Assembly: GCA_031402435.1 (NCBI GenBank) | Contig: JANNSJ010000013.1 | Location: 62,001-126,000, forward strand | Source: UBA11986 sp031402435 | GTDB taxonomy: Bacteria; Bacteroidota; Ignavibacteria; UBA10030; UBA6906 | Direction: 5' to 3' | Length of the DNA stretch: 64,000 nt | Shown here: piece after piece, positions 44,372-53,653 of the stretch | Numbering within the stretch: the first letter of the stretch is position 1 | Layout: each line of letters opens with the position of its first letter | Made by a program: the position numbers and the translations under genes | The notes under the pieces: model-generated | Told to the model about the DNA's origin: nothing | Databases searched by the model: none | The model's input: only the letters and a program-made list of their open reading frames with translations

Positions 44372-46021
44372 TTATTTTACGACGAGAAGTTTACGAGTAA
44401 GTATGCCTTCTTGCGCTATCTGGCCTTGAGCCTGCAACCGGCAGAAATACGCACCCGACGGAAATCGATCCGCCTGAAAGTATATAAAATAGCTTCCGGG
44501 CAAATGGTGTGAGTTAACAAGAGTAATTAGTCGTTGTCCAAGAATGCTGTAGACAGAGATGTTGATCCAACTGCTTGTTGGCACCGTGTAGCTGATGATT
44601 GTTGAAGAGTTAAACGGATTCGGGTAGTTTTGGTGGAGGACAAATCTCTGGGGGAAGCCAAAGTCAGAGGACATTGTGGAAGTAATAACTTCTCCAAGAT
44701 TTCCATTCTTGCCAATCTGTTGGGCACGAATACTGAAATCTGATTGAACAAAACCAGAAACTATGACACCTCCATTCCCATCTGTTACCGATACGACATT
44801 TCCGAGCTGGATAGAGCTTAATACTACATCGCTATTCCGCCATAATCGCTCACCCGTTGAATCTAAACGCTGAGCCCGAGTCGTACCACTATTCCTTGCA
44901 TCAGCATTTATGAAAATTTTTGAATCCTGCAAACTACTAATAATGCCCCAAGTTCCAACTCCGCCACTATCAATCGCACTTACCTGAATTCCACTATCAG
45001 GGAAAACAAATGCACCGCTCCCTCGCACCCTTTGAACAAAGGTTCTGATAACGTTTGGGCGAACTCTTTTTCCCCATGCGAATGTCCCTCCGCCATCATT
45101 GTTTCTTTCTATTGCAATACTTGGTGGGTTAAGAAAAAGTCCATGTAGACTATCTTCCAACGTCAATCCACTTGTATCCCAGAGTATCGCTCCAATTGAA
45201 TCCACTCGTTGGGCTTTGGGTGTCCAGAGAGGATCGCCATTGTTGGAGCTAATGAATTTCATGCCAGCGAGGAGAACTCCACCCGACCCATCAGAAATCA
45301 TCTGAGAAATTCCGATATTCCCCAATTGAATTCCAGATGGGCCCCATAGTAATATGCCAGAGTGATTGATTCGCTGTAGTCGTGAAGCACCCAAAAAGAG
45401 AATGCACCCCTGTTGCCCATCGGAAACCATCAGTGGCGTTGCTGGTGAGTTCCAAAGATACATTCCGCTGTCGCCCCACACTCGATTGGCAGTTGCGTCA
45501 ACCCTGTTGACCCTCAAGTTTCCTAGGGTGTCAGCCCACGCGACAATACACCCGCCCGCACCATCGGAGACAATCGCTTGATCACCTTGGTTTGTCTCCG
45601 AGAGTGAAACTCTCACACCCGTCGGGCCCCAGAGAGAATTCCCGCTGCTGTCAACGCGCTGCACCCTGAGGCGTTCAATCGGCGGAACCTTTGGACTTAT
45701 CACTTCCACATCCACAAAACTGACAATTGCACCACCTCGACCGTCCTCCGTGATCTTTGCAAACGTCTGTCCCGGCAAAACACCCAGGATCTGTCGGCTC
45801 GTTCCCCAAGGTTTGTAACCGTACCGATTCAGGCGTTGCAGTATGATTCGATCATAGATGCCAACTTGCTGGGTGTAGGTGATGTAACAACCGCCAGCGC
45901 TGTCGCTTGCAATCTTTGGATTCAGCCCGGAGCCAACAATGAGGTTGTTGGCAGGGTCGGTGGACCACTGGGCGTGGGAAGAAGAGATAATGACAAAAGT
46001 GAGGAGGAAGTATCGAGTCAT
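44372..46021 (-). CDS. T9SS-exported repeat protein with QRVDSSGN..W repeats
   Basis: 549 residues with signal peptide MTRYFLLTFVIISSSHAQ. The body has about seven repeats of 50-60 residues with 'LQRLNRYGYKPWG', 'QRVDSSGNSLWGPTG', 'NRVDATANRVWGDSG' and 'QRINHSGILLWGPSG' units separated by 'SDGAGGCIVAW' strands, consistent with a propeller. The T9SS sorting domain at the end is somewhat divergent (HQNYPNPFNSSTIISYTV; VYSILGQRLITLVNS; GAYFCRL). First gene of the unit with the M6 peptidase; function unknown. Confidence 0.85.
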   Translation of the reverse strand: MTRYFLLTFVIISSSHAQWSTDPANNLIVGSGLNPKIASDSAGGCYITYTQQVGIYDRIILQRLNRYGYKPWGTSRQILGVLPGQTFAKITEDGRGGAIVSFVDVEVISPKVPPIERLRVQRVDSSGNSLWGPTGVRVSLSETNQGDQAIVSDGAGGCIVAWADTLGNLRVNRVDATANRVWGDSGMYLWNSPATPLMVSDGQQGCILFLGASRLQRINHSGILLWGPSGIQLGNIGISQMISDGSGGVLLAGMKFISSNNGDPLWTPKAQRVDSIGAILWDTSGLTLEDSLHGLFLNPPSIAIERNNDGGGTFAWGKRVRPNVIRTFVQRVRGSGAFVFPDSGIQVSAIDSGGVGTWGIISSLQDSKIFINADARNSGTTRAQRLDSTGERLWRNSDVVLSSIQLGNVVSVTDGNGGVIVSGFVQSDFSIRAQQIGKNGNLGEVITSTMSSDFGFPQRFVLHQNYPNPFNSSTIISYTVPTSSWINISVYSILGQRLITLVNSHHLPGSYFIYFQADRFPSGAYFCRLQAQGQIAQEGILTRKLLVVK

Positions 46022-46074
46022 ACTTTTAGCCGGTCTTTCGGATAGCCGGGAGCAGTTGCCTATTAGTCGAAAAC

Positions 46075-46103
46075 AATCTAAAGAGGTTATGGTTCAATGT
46101 CAA
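46075..46103 (-). promoter_or_regulatory. Promoter of the T9SS repeat protein/M6 peptidase unit
   Basis: Minus strand: TTGACA (46098-46103) and TAGATT (46075-46080) with a 17-bp spacer, about 54 bp before the ATG at 46021. The -35 box is a perfect sigma-70 consensus. Confidence 0.6.
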
Positions 46104-46277
46104 CACGCCATGGTGCGTCGGTTGTGTTGGGGCATCTATCAAACCCAACCAAGTCCCGGAGACAATCTTCGCTGAGCAACGCTCTCTTGCACTTGAAACC
46201 ATTCTTCTCGTTATTAAAGACCACTACAACGATCCTCTCCTCTTAAAAGACTGAATCGACCAGTAACTCCAACAACC

Positions 46278-46313
46278 CTACAAACTCTACAAACTCCACA
46301 GACTCTATAAACT
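46278..46313 (+). repeat. Four tandem 9-bp units before polA
   Basis: CTACAAACT, CTACAAACT, CCACAGACT and CTATAAACT follow each other without a gap at 46278-46313. They end 5 bp before the polA ATG, where a ribosome binding site would be. The preceding CCAACAACC may be a fifth, diverged unit. The rest of 46022-46277 contains no other gene. Confidence 0.75.
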
Positions 46314-46318
46314 TCTTC

Positions 46319-49141
46319 ATGGCTCAAACAGAACGCCTTTTCTTATTAGACGGCATGGCCCTCGCCTATCGTGCCTATTATTCCTTCATCAACCGGCCAC
46401 TCATTAATAGCAAAGGGATAAACACCAGCGCGGTCTATGGCTTTGTCATGGCTCTCTCGAAGATCCTTGAAGACGAGAAGCCCGAACACATTGCAGTGGT
46501 GTTTGATACAAAGGCGCCCACATTTCGGCACAAGATGTACCCGGAGTACAAAGCCACGCGCCAGAAGATGCCCGAGGATATGTCCGCACAGTTGGACAAA
46601 CTCAAAGAGGTGGTTCGTGCATTCAATGTACCCAGCATCGAATTACATGGATATGAAGCTGATGACATTATCGGCACACTCGCACGCCGCGCCGAGAAGG
46701 AAGGCGTGCTTACGTACATGGTTACCGCCGACAAGGACTTCATGCAGCTCATCTCCCCAAAGATCAAGATGTATCGACCCGGCAAGGGGGGCGGCGAGGT
46801 GGAAATTGTTGAGGAAGCAGGAGTGTTCGAGAAATTCGGCGTAGGGCCGGAACAGGTGATCGACGTTCTCGGTCTTATTGGCGACACTTCCGACAATATT
46901 CCCGGTGTGCCGGGCATTGGTCCGAAAACCGCAATGCCGTTGATCCAGAAGTATGGCAGCATCCCTTCACTTTATGAGCATCTTGATGACATTCCTCAAA
47001 AGGGAACCAGGGAAAAGCTTGCCGCCAACAAGGACCTTGCATTCCTCTCGCGTGAACTCGTCACCATTCATACCGAGGTTCCGGTTGCCATAGACTTTCA
47101 TCAGCTTAAAGCTTCCAATGCCGATGCGAAAAAGCTCATCACGCTCTTTGATGAACTCGAGTTCAAAGCTCTGGCAAGTCGAATCAGAAACCTTGAACGA
47201 TTCACATTCGATACTCCACCAACTGTTTTCCCTTCGACTCCAGATGTGGACGGGAAAGAACCTCAGGCAACCATTGATATCAGCAGCGATGAGCATCAGT
47301 ATCATTGCATTACAGATCTCTCAGCTCTCAAGCAACTTTGCAAGGAGTTGTCACAGGCAAGTCTCATGGTGTTGGACACAGAGACGACATCGCAGAATGC
47401 TTTGCAGGCTTCATTGGTCGGAATCTCGTTAAGCATAAAGGAACGGGAAGCGTATTACATCCCGGTGAAATTCACCCGCCAACGTGAAGGCGAACTCTTT
47501 GCTGATACACATGCCTCCAATGAAGCCAACCATACAACAGCCGCTCTCGACACGCACCAGGTTCTCGCCGAGCTCAAGCCAATGCTGGAGAATCCCAACA
47601 TTCGGAAAGTTGGGCAGAATATCAAGTACGATATGCTTGTCCTCAGGACTCATGGCATTCATGTGCAGGGAATCGAGTTCGATACCATGGTTGCCAGCTA
47701 CGTCCTGCGCGCTGATGGCCAGCATGGCCTCGACGCTCTCGCAATGGAACACCTGAACTACAAGATGATCGGTTTTGATGAACTTGTTGGCAAAGGCAAA
47801 AGCCAGAGACACATTACCGAAGTCCCGTTGGATGCCGTCAGCAAGTATTCCGCCCAGGACGCTGACATCACGATGCGGATCTACCACAATCAACTCGAGC
47901 AACTCAAGGAAATGGAGCTGTTGAAGCTCTGCGAAGAGATGGAATTCCCGCTCATCAGTGTACTGGAACGAATGGAAGCAGCAGGCGTCAGCCTCGACGT
48001 CGAATACCTGCGGGGAATGTCGCAGGACCTCGAACGGCAGACCGAGCGCCTTGTTATGGACATTCACAATCTTGCCGGAGAGAAATTCAATATCAACTCC
48101 ACACAGCAACTCGGCGACATCCTTTTTAAGAAACTCAACCTCAGGACAGTCCGGAAGACGAAGACGGGGTTCTCCACGGACGTGAACGTGTTGGAAGAAC
48201 TCCGTGGTGAACATCCCATCATAGACCAGCTACTTGAGTACCGGCAGATCACGAAGCTGAAGTCCACATACATTGATGCACTCCCCCAACTGGTTCATCC
48301 CACCACACACCGTGTCCACACATCGTTCAACCAGACGGTTGCTGCGACGGGAAGGCTCTCGGGCAGCGATCCGAACCTTCAAAACATTCCCATACGTACT
48401 GAACTGGGGCGGGCAATTCGTAAAGCATTCATACCGGAAAAAGGCGATTGGGTATTGATGTCAGCAGACTATTCTCAAATTGAGTTGCGGGTGATGGCCC
48501 ATGTGTCCGGTGACGAAGGGCTGCTGAATGCATTTCGGAACAAGGAGGATATCCACGCGTCAACGGCTGCCAAAGTATTCGGCGTCGCCCTTGCCGATGT
48601 TACGCCATTGATGCGTCGTAAAGCAAAAGAAGTGAACTTTGGCATCATGTACGGTATCGGCCCATTCGGACTCGCTAATAGATTGGAGATCACGCAAGCG
48701 GAGGCAAAGGAAATCATTACAAAGTACTTTGAGCGCTTCCCTGGCGTAAAGCAATATATCAACGATACAATTTCCACTGTGCGCACACGCGGGTATGTGA
48801 ACACTCTGTTGGGACGGAGACGATATCTTCCCGAAATCAACAGCAGAAACCAGAACATACGGGGGAACGCAGAACGTCAGGCGATTAACATGCCGATCCA
48901 AGGTACAGCAGCAGACATGATCAAGCTCGCAATGATACACATCGACAATGCAATGCACGAGGGCAAACTGACATCCCGAATGTTACTACAAGTACACGAC
49001 GAGTTGGTATTTGAAGTTCCCACAGTTGAGATAGCCGAGATGAGTGCGATGGTCCTGGACCGTATGACAAACGCTTTGAAACTTTCTGTACCGCTTGAAG
49101 TTGAACTGGGCACCGGTTCCAACTGGCTCGAAGCCCACTAA
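46319..49141 (+). CDS. polA: DNA polymerase I
   Basis: 940 residues, full length. The 5'-3' exonuclease domain (1 to about 290) starts LFLLDGMALAYRAYYSF and has GYEADDIIGTLA and VTADKDFMQL. The 3'-5' proofreading domain keeps its metal ligands D353 and E355 in MVLDTETTS, so editing is probably active. Polymerase motif A has D717 in MSADYSQIELRVMAH, motif B is RRKAKEVNFGIMYGIGPFG, and motif C has D894 in LQVHDELVFEVP. It removes primers and fills gaps in replication and repair. No Shine-Dalgarno is visible; the bases before ATG are a tandem repeat. Confidence 0.97.
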   Translation: MAQTERLFLLDGMALAYRAYYSFINRPLINSKGINTSAVYGFVMALSKILEDEKPEHIAVVFDTKAPTFRHKMYPEYKATRQKMPEDMSAQLDKLKEVVRAFNVPSIELHGYEADDIIGTLARRAEKEGVLTYMVTADKDFMQLISPKIKMYRPGKGGGEVEIVEEAGVFEKFGVGPEQVIDVLGLIGDTSDNIPGVPGIGPKTAMPLIQKYGSIPSLYEHLDDIPQKGTREKLAANKDLAFLSRELVTIHTEVPVAIDFHQLKASNADAKKLITLFDELEFKALASRIRNLERFTFDTPPTVFPSTPDVDGKEPQATIDISSDEHQYHCITDLSALKQLCKELSQASLMVLDTETTSQNALQASLVGISLSIKEREAYYIPVKFTRQREGELFADTHASNEANHTTAALDTHQVLAELKPMLENPNIRKVGQNIKYDMLVLRTHGIHVQGIEFDTMVASYVLRADGQHGLDALAMEHLNYKMIGFDELVGKGKSQRHITEVPLDAVSKYSAQDADITMRIYHNQLEQLKEMELLKLCEEMEFPLISVLERMEAAGVSLDVEYLRGMSQDLERQTERLVMDIHNLAGEKFNINSTQQLGDILFKKLNLRTVRKTKTGFSTDVNVLEELRGEHPIIDQLLEYRQITKLKSTYIDALPQLVHPTTHRVHTSFNQTVAATGRLSGSDPNLQNIPIRTELGRAIRKAFIPEKGDWVLMSADYSQIELRVMAHVSGDEGLLNAFRNKEDIHASTAAKVFGVALADVTPLMRRKAKEVNFGIMYGIGPFGLANRLEITQAEAKEIITKYFERFPGVKQYINDTISTVRTRGYVNTLLGRRRYLPEINSRNQNIRGNAERQAINMPIQGTAADMIKLAMIHIDNAMHEGKLTSRMLLQVHDELVFEVPTVEIAEMSAMVLDRMTNALKLSVPLEVELGTGSNWLEAH

Positions 49142-49309
49142 CCTTCCTCTATAAACCTTTGACACTGCTCCGAACCACATAGGATACAGACACTTTTCGT
49201 GTTTGTAGAATCCAAAGACTGTGACAGGAAAAAGGTGAGCAAAACCGTTCAAAGGAAAGCGAAACACGCGGGTTGGACAGCGCTGCGACCCATTGGCCGC
49301 CGTATTCGT

Positions 49310-49822
49310 TTATGCGCGGGAATGTGATGAGACTCTTCGAAGAACCAAAGCGAGGCCGAACAGAATAAGCCCAATAGGCCAGTACATGCGGAAGGCTTCC
49401 ATGACGTCATACCGATAGAAGTAACCAAACTCCGTAAGGACGATGACCACTCCAGTTCCGAGAAGCGCAACCGCAGGAATGAGCAAGTGCCAATCCTTCG
49501 GAGAACTCAGATACATCATGAGCAAGCTGAATCCAACAATCAACACTATTGCAGGAAAGAGCCAGTATGATCGCAACTCCACTATATCGAGATGACGCAA
49601 CACGTTATACACTCCGAACAGGAAGAGAAATGTTCCCCAGAACACCCGGCCGGATTTCTTTTTGCTGAATCCGTCTATCGCTTTAACAATCCCGTAGACC
49701 GAAAGAAGCGCCCACAGCACAGGCTGCCAGCCAACCTGCACCACGCCGATTCGATCCAAAAGCATCGTACCGCCCACCAACACTAATCCGACGCCAAGCC
49801 AGGAGAATCTTCCCACGGTCAT
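49310..49822 (-). CDS. LiaF/DUF5668-type membrane protein
   Basis: 170 residues with about five membrane segments (GVGLVLVGGTMLLDRIGVV; GRVFWGTFLFLFGVYNVL; SYWLFPAIVLIVGFSLLMMY; LLIPAVALLGTGVVIVL; YWPIGLILFGLALVL). The pattern is that of the N-terminal LiaI/LiaF-like domain found next to PspC proteins. It overlaps the PspC gene by ATGA and is the second gene of the pair. A role in sensing or buffering cell-envelope stress is inferred from this association. Confidence 0.8.
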   Translation of the reverse strand: MTVGRFSWLGVGLVLVGGTMLLDRIGVVQVGWQPVLWALLSVYGIVKAIDGFSKKKSGRVFWGTFLFLFGVYNVLRHLDIVELRSYWLFPAIVLIVGFSLLMMYLSSPKDWHLLIPAVALLGTGVVIVLTEFGYFYRYDVMEAFRMYWPIGLILFGLALVLRRVSSHSRA

Positions 49823-50508
49823 GCTCCTTGCGCGGTGAAAGTAAAAGGTTCCTCAGGGACGACGACTGCCATGAGAATGTAGCCGAACATCGTAAGCCCG
49901 AATGACGCGAATGCAGATATGACAAACAGTACTCGTACGATTGTAGGATCAACGCCAAAGTGCATTCCGAGTCCGCCACACACACCAAACATTTTCCGCT
50001 CAGTACGGGAACGATACAGTTTGGATGGTCGCAGAATCGATCCGGTTCCTGCAGGTGCTCTTTCATCTCCAATCGGTCCTGAGTCGGGCGATTGTTGATT
50101 GGTAAGGTAATTTCTTCCCCCGAAGAGAAACGCTACTCCCGCAAGGATAAGAACTGTTGGTAACAAAACATCCCATGAAAAGCCCCACCATTGATGCCAC
50201 ACGCCAAGGTTGCTCATGAGCCACAGTCCACCTATAACAACAAGCAGTATCCCCCAGAATCTGTGGTTGGAAGACGAGGAAACACCAGCGGTATGTCCTG
50301 TTGGAACTGAGAAGGTGGGATTCACAGGCATGATGATCATGCCGACGATATACAATAGAATTCCTGACCCATCAAGAAAGGTGAGAATAACCCATGCAAT
50401 GCGGACAAGCGTTGGATCAATGTTGAAGAATTCAGCTACCCCTCCACACACTCCATCAATCATCCTGTTTGTTCGTGACTTATAGAGCCGTCGTATTTCG
50501 TTGCTCAT
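49819..50508 (-). CDS. Protein with two PspC domains
   Basis: 229 residues. The first PspC domain covers about residues 5-62 (RRLYKSRTNRMIDGVCGGVA, IDPTLVRIAWVILTF, LYIVGMIIMP) and the second about 163-222 (KLYRSRTERKMFGVCGGLG, VDPTIVRVLFVISAF, MFGYILMAVVVPEEP). Two further hydrophobic segments lie between them. PspC proteins sit in the inner membrane and take part in envelope-stress responses; having two copies suggests internal duplication. GAAAGGAG precedes the ATG. The downstream gene overlaps by 4 bp. No PspA is present here. Confidence 0.88.
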   Translation of the reverse strand: MSNEIRRLYKSRTNRMIDGVCGGVAEFFNIDPTLVRIAWVILTFLDGSGILLYIVGMIIMPVNPTFSVPTGHTAGVSSSSNHRFWGILLVVIGGLWLMSNLGVWHQWWGFSWDVLLPTVLILAGVAFLFGGRNYLTNQQSPDSGPIGDERAPAGTGSILRPSKLYRSRTERKMFGVCGGLGMHFGVDPTIVRVLFVISAFASFGLTMFGYILMAVVVPEEPFTFTAQGA

Positions 50509-50579
50509 GCCTTGCTCCTTTCAGTGCTTGACACATATTGCTACGATACAGAACGGTCACTTGTTGCAAAATCAGAGAC

Positions 50580-50607
50580 AAAAAAAAGGCCGGCAGCGCT
50601 GCCGGCC
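50580..50607 (-). terminator. Strong Rho-independent terminator after frr
   Basis: GGCCGGCAGC and GCTGCCGGCC (50588-50607) form a perfect 20-bp palindrome. On the minus strand it is followed by a run of at least seven T (complement of the A-run ending at 50587). It lies 33 bp after the frr stop. Confidence 0.92.
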
Positions 50608-50640
50608 TATCCTTGACTACAACATAGTATCCAGGAACTA

Positions 50641-51198
50641 TCACACCTCCATAATCTCCTTTTCCTTCGTAGAAAGGAGACTGTCGATATCTTTAATCGC
50701 CTTATCTGTCATCTTCTGAGCGTCGACTTCAGCCCGTTTTCGCTCATCTTCCGAGACATGCTCGGCTTTTTCGGATTTCTTCAGATGCTCGATACCGTCC
50801 CGGCGGATGTTCCGGATGGCGATCTTTCCATCCTCACCGAATTTCTTGGACAACTTTACAAGTTCCCTTCGTCGTTCCTCATTCAGTTGCGGGATTGGCA
50901 CACGGATGTGGTCTGCCTCTTTCACAGGGCTAAGGCCGACGTTCGCTGCCTGAATAGCCTTCTGGATGGCATCAAGAGAACTCTTGTCCCAAGGAGTGAC
51001 TGTGAGCGTGTGAAGGTCAAGCACAGATGTGTTCGCGACCTCCTGCAGCGGCGTAAGAGTTCCATAGTAGTCCACTTTGATGCCGTCGAGCAATGCGGTT
51101 GTTGCTTTACCGGTCCGTATCTTTGTGAGTTCCTGGCGAACAACTTCCACGCCCTTGTGCATCCGATCTTCAGCGTCTTTCAGAATTTGTTTCAACAT
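50641..51198 (-). CDS. frr: Ribosome recycling factor
   Basis: 185 residues, usual length. With EF-G it splits the post-termination ribosome. Family landmarks: MLKQILKDAEDRMHKGVEVV, 'LTKIRTGKATTALLDGIKVDYYG', TPLQEVANTSV, 'HIRVPIPQLNEERRRELVKL' and KIAIRNIRRDGIEHLKK. It lies 20 bp after pyrH in the standard pyrH-frr order, and a strong terminator follows. Confidence 0.98.
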   Translation of the reverse strand: MLKQILKDAEDRMHKGVEVVRQELTKIRTGKATTALLDGIKVDYYGTLTPLQEVANTSVLDLHTLTVTPWDKSSLDAIQKAIQAANVGLSPVKEADHIRVPIPQLNEERRRELVKLSKKFGEDGKIAIRNIRRDGIEHLKKSEKAEHVSEDERKRAEVDAQKMTDKAIKDIDSLLSTKEKEIMEV

Positions 51199-51218
51199 TC
51201 AGGTAGTCTCTCTGTTGT

Positions 51219-51950
51219 TCAGGAATGGGGAACGGGCTCAAAAACCCGCGTGCCAACCGCTTCACCCAGGATAAGACGTTTAAGATTGCCGGGGATGTTC
51301 ATGTTAAACACCAGGATTGGGAGTTTGTTCTCCTTGCACAAGGTAATGGCAGTCATATCCATCACCTTCAGGTCCTTCTGGAGAACATCAAGATACGAGA
51401 TTTCGGGAAAATGGAAAGCTGACGGGTTGTGCTCGGGATCTGAATCGAACACCCCATCCACACGCGTGCCTTTGATGATTACATCGGCTTCGATCTCCAC
51501 GGCTCGCAGTGCTGCCGCAGTGTCTGTTGTGAAATACGGATTCCCAGTGCCCGCGCCGAACAGAACGATCCTCCCCTTTTCCAGATGCCTGACTGCGCGA
51601 CGACGAATGAATGGCTCCGCAATGACTTCCATCCTGATGGCAGAAATTAATCGTGTTACCAGTCCTTCATGTTCAAGGGCACTTTGCAGTGCAAGAGCAT
51701 TGATGAGAGTCGCAAGCATTCCCATGTGGTCGCCTGTAACCTTATCAATGTTGCTCGACGAGTTCGACACGCCACGATAGATATTTCCTCCCCCAATCAC
51801 AATGCCGATTTCAACGCCGAGATCCTTTACCTGCTTGATCTCAGCAGCGTATCGCTGAAGCACAAGAGGGTCAATCCCGAATTCCTGGTCACCCAACAAC
51901 GCTTCCCCGCTCACCTTCAATAATACGCGCTTGTACTTTGGCTTGTTCAT
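51219..51950 (-). CDS. pyrH: UMP kinase
   Basis: 243 residues. It phosphorylates UMP to UDP and belongs to the amino-acid-kinase fold. Motifs: YKRVLLKVSGEALLGDQEFG, 'GIVIGGGNIYRGV', 'DHMGMLATLINALALQ', VLFGAGTGNPYFTTDTAAAL and AITLCKENKLPILVFNM. It lies between tsf and frr; a terminator-like hairpin between tsf and pyrH suggests it is expressed at a different level from the ribosomal genes. Confidence 0.98.
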   Translation of the reverse strand: MNKPKYKRVLLKVSGEALLGDQEFGIDPLVLQRYAAEIKQVKDLGVEIGIVIGGGNIYRGVSNSSSNIDKVTGDHMGMLATLINALALQSALEHEGLVTRLISAIRMEVIAEPFIRRRAVRHLEKGRIVLFGAGTGNPYFTTDTAAALRAVEIEADVIIKGTRVDGVFDSDPEHNPSAFHFPEISYLDVLQKDLKVMDMTAITLCKENKLPILVFNMNIPGNLKRLILGEAVGTRVFEPVPHS

Positions 51951-51974
51951 TTATCGGTTAGGTATGGTGGATAC

Positions 51975-51998
51975 AAAAATGTCCCCGAGGGGGACATT
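51975..51998 (-). terminator. Terminator-like hairpin between tsf and pyrH
   Basis: AATGTCCCC (51978-51986) pairs with GGGGACATT (51990-51998) over a 3-nt loop; on the minus strand the hairpin is followed by TTTTTGT. It starts 4 bp past the tsf stop and ends 24 bp before the pyrH start, so it would terminate or attenuate transcription into pyrH-frr. Confidence 0.75.
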
Positions 51999-52002
51999 CA
52001 GG

Positions 52003-52854
52003 TTACTTGGTTTCTTCGCCAAGATGGAACCGCTGAAATCGCCTCAAGACCACAGGCTGAGCGGGATTGGCATCCCGGAGAATATCCTTGATCGTTTTTC
52101 CCGGATCTTTGATGAATGTCTGCTCCATAAGCACGACTTCCTGATAGAACTTCTCCAACTTGCCCTGCGCAATCTTTTCCACAATCTGTTCAGGCTTGCT
52201 TTCGTTTCTTGCCTGTGTGCGGTAAATATCAAGCTCGCGCTCAATCCAGGCTTTGTCCACCTGCTCACGAGCGATGACCGATGGATTCATTGCCGCAACC
52301 TGCATTGCAACGTCACGTGCCACTGGAGAATTGGCGGCGACACCTTCAATCTCGACAAGAACACCAATCCTGTTGCCAAGGTGCGTATACGAACTCACGA
52401 CTCCATTGACTGCCTCAAAGATCTGGAAGCGGCGGATGTCAACCTTCTCCGCCACTTTTGACAACACGTCGTTCATGAGGTCGGCAATCTTCTTTCCGGC
52501 TGCATTCGTCAATCCCGGAATGGCGTCAAGCGATTGTGGCTTACGGAGTTCGATTGCTTCAGCGACCGCTTGGGCAAAGCCAATAAAGTCGTCGCTACGG
52601 CCCACAAAATCTGTCTCACAATTGACCTCAACAACAACACCGGTTTTTCCGTTGTCCCCAACTCGAGTGACAATCACGCCTTCCTTGGCTGCCCGGTCCG
52701 ATCTCTTTTGACCTATAGCAGCACCCTTCTTGCGCAAATACTCGATGGCTGCGTCCATGTCGCCGCCAGTACTTTCCAACGCACGCTTGCAATCCATCAT
52801 TCCCGCCCCGGTTTTCTCCCGGAGCTTTTTGATCATTTCACTCGTAATTTCCAT
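52003..52854 (-). CDS. tsf: Elongation factor Ts
   Basis: 283 residues from the ATG at 52854; a TTG at 52863 would add three. It is the guanine-nucleotide exchange factor of EF-Tu. N-terminal UBA domain MIKKLREKTGAGMMDCKRAL, then 'VIVTRVGDNGKTGVVVEVNCETDFV' and HLGNRIGVLVEIEGV in the core. It follows rpsB by 37 bp, the common rpsB-tsf order, and is followed by a terminator-like hairpin. Confidence 0.97.
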   Translation of the reverse strand: MEITSEMIKKLREKTGAGMMDCKRALESTGGDMDAAIEYLRKKGAAIGQKRSDRAAKEGVIVTRVGDNGKTGVVVEVNCETDFVGRSDDFIGFAQAVAEAIELRKPQSLDAIPGLTNAAGKKIADLMNDVLSKVAEKVDIRRFQIFEAVNGVVSSYTHLGNRIGVLVEIEGVAANSPVARDVAMQVAAMNPSVIAREQVDKAWIERELDIYRTQARNESKPEQIVEKIAQGKLEKFYQEVVLMEQTFIKDPGKTIKDILRDANPAQPVVLRRFQRFHLGEETK

Positions 52855-52891
52855 GACTTCCAATTCGTTTCTCGCTTAGTATTCGATTCAA

Positions 52892-53653
52892 TTAGTTCAA
52901 TGCTGCTTTTTCTTCCGCTCCATCTTTCCCTTTGCTTCCTGCTTCAGCAGCCATTTCCATTTGACGTGATGCTGAACGTTCTTTGCCCATCAGCACCGCA
53001 TCTGCAAACGCCCGGGTGACCACCTGAACAGACTTGATGGCATCATCGTTTGCTGGAATCGCGTAGTCCACAATATCAGGATCACAGTTCGTATCGACAA
53101 TTGCGTACACAGGAACGCCAAGACGACGCGCTTCTTTCACAGCAATTCCCTCTTTCTTGACGTCCACAACGAAGATTGCCCCGGGCAACCTTGTCATCTC
53201 AACAAGACCGGAAAGAACTTTGTTCAACTTTTCTTTTTCACGCGAGAGGAAGAGTCCTTCTTTCTTTGTTATCTTGTCCAGCGTTCCATCGCTCTCCATT
53301 TTCTCGATATTGGTAAGGCGCTTCACGCTCTTGCGGATCGTAGTGAAGTTCGTGAGGCAACCACCGAGCCATCGTTCACTCACATAGAACTGGCCGCAAC
53401 GAACAGCTTCTTCTCTGATAATGTCCTTTGCCTGCTTTTTCGTACCCACAAACAGCACGCGTTTTCCTTCGGCAACACTTTTTGTAATGGCGTTGCAAGC
53501 GTCATCAAGAAGGGTCTTGGATTTCACGAGGTCAATAATGTGGATCCCGTTGCGTTCCATGAAGATGTACGGACGCATTTTGGGATTCCATCGGCGGGTA
53601 AGGTGCCCGAAATGACACCCTGCGGCAAGCAAATCTGCTACTTCAACAGCCAT
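52892..53653 (-). CDS. rpsB: 30S ribosomal protein S2
   Basis: 253 residues. Landmarks: LLAAGCHFGHLTRRWNPKMR, YIFMERNGIHIIDLVKSKTL, VLFVGTKKQAKDIIREEAV, ERWLGGCLTNFTTI, and VYAIVDTNCDPDIVDYAIPA, all standard for S2. AAGGAGTACAC precedes the ATG. The 122-bp gap to rpsI contains no gene. The short C-terminal tail (EAGSKGKDGAEEKAAL) is charged and variable, as in other S2 proteins. Confidence 0.98.
   Translation of the reverse strand: MAVEVADLLAAGCHFGHLTRRWNPKMRPYIFMERNGIHIIDLVKSKTLLDDACNAITKSVAEGKRVLFVGTKKQAKDIIREEAVRCGQFYVSERWLGGCLTNFTTIRKSVKRLTNIEKMESDGTLDKITKKEGLFLSREKEKLNKVLSGLVEMTRLPGAIFVVDVKKEGIAVKEARRLGVPVYAIVDTNCDPDIVDYAIPANDDAIKSVQVVTRAFADAVLMGKERSASRQMEMAAEAGSKGKDGAEEKAALN

Noticed and set aside
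47429..48214. Minus-strand frame of 261 codons inside polA
   Set aside because: polA is intact and conserved on the other strand; this frame shows no domain.
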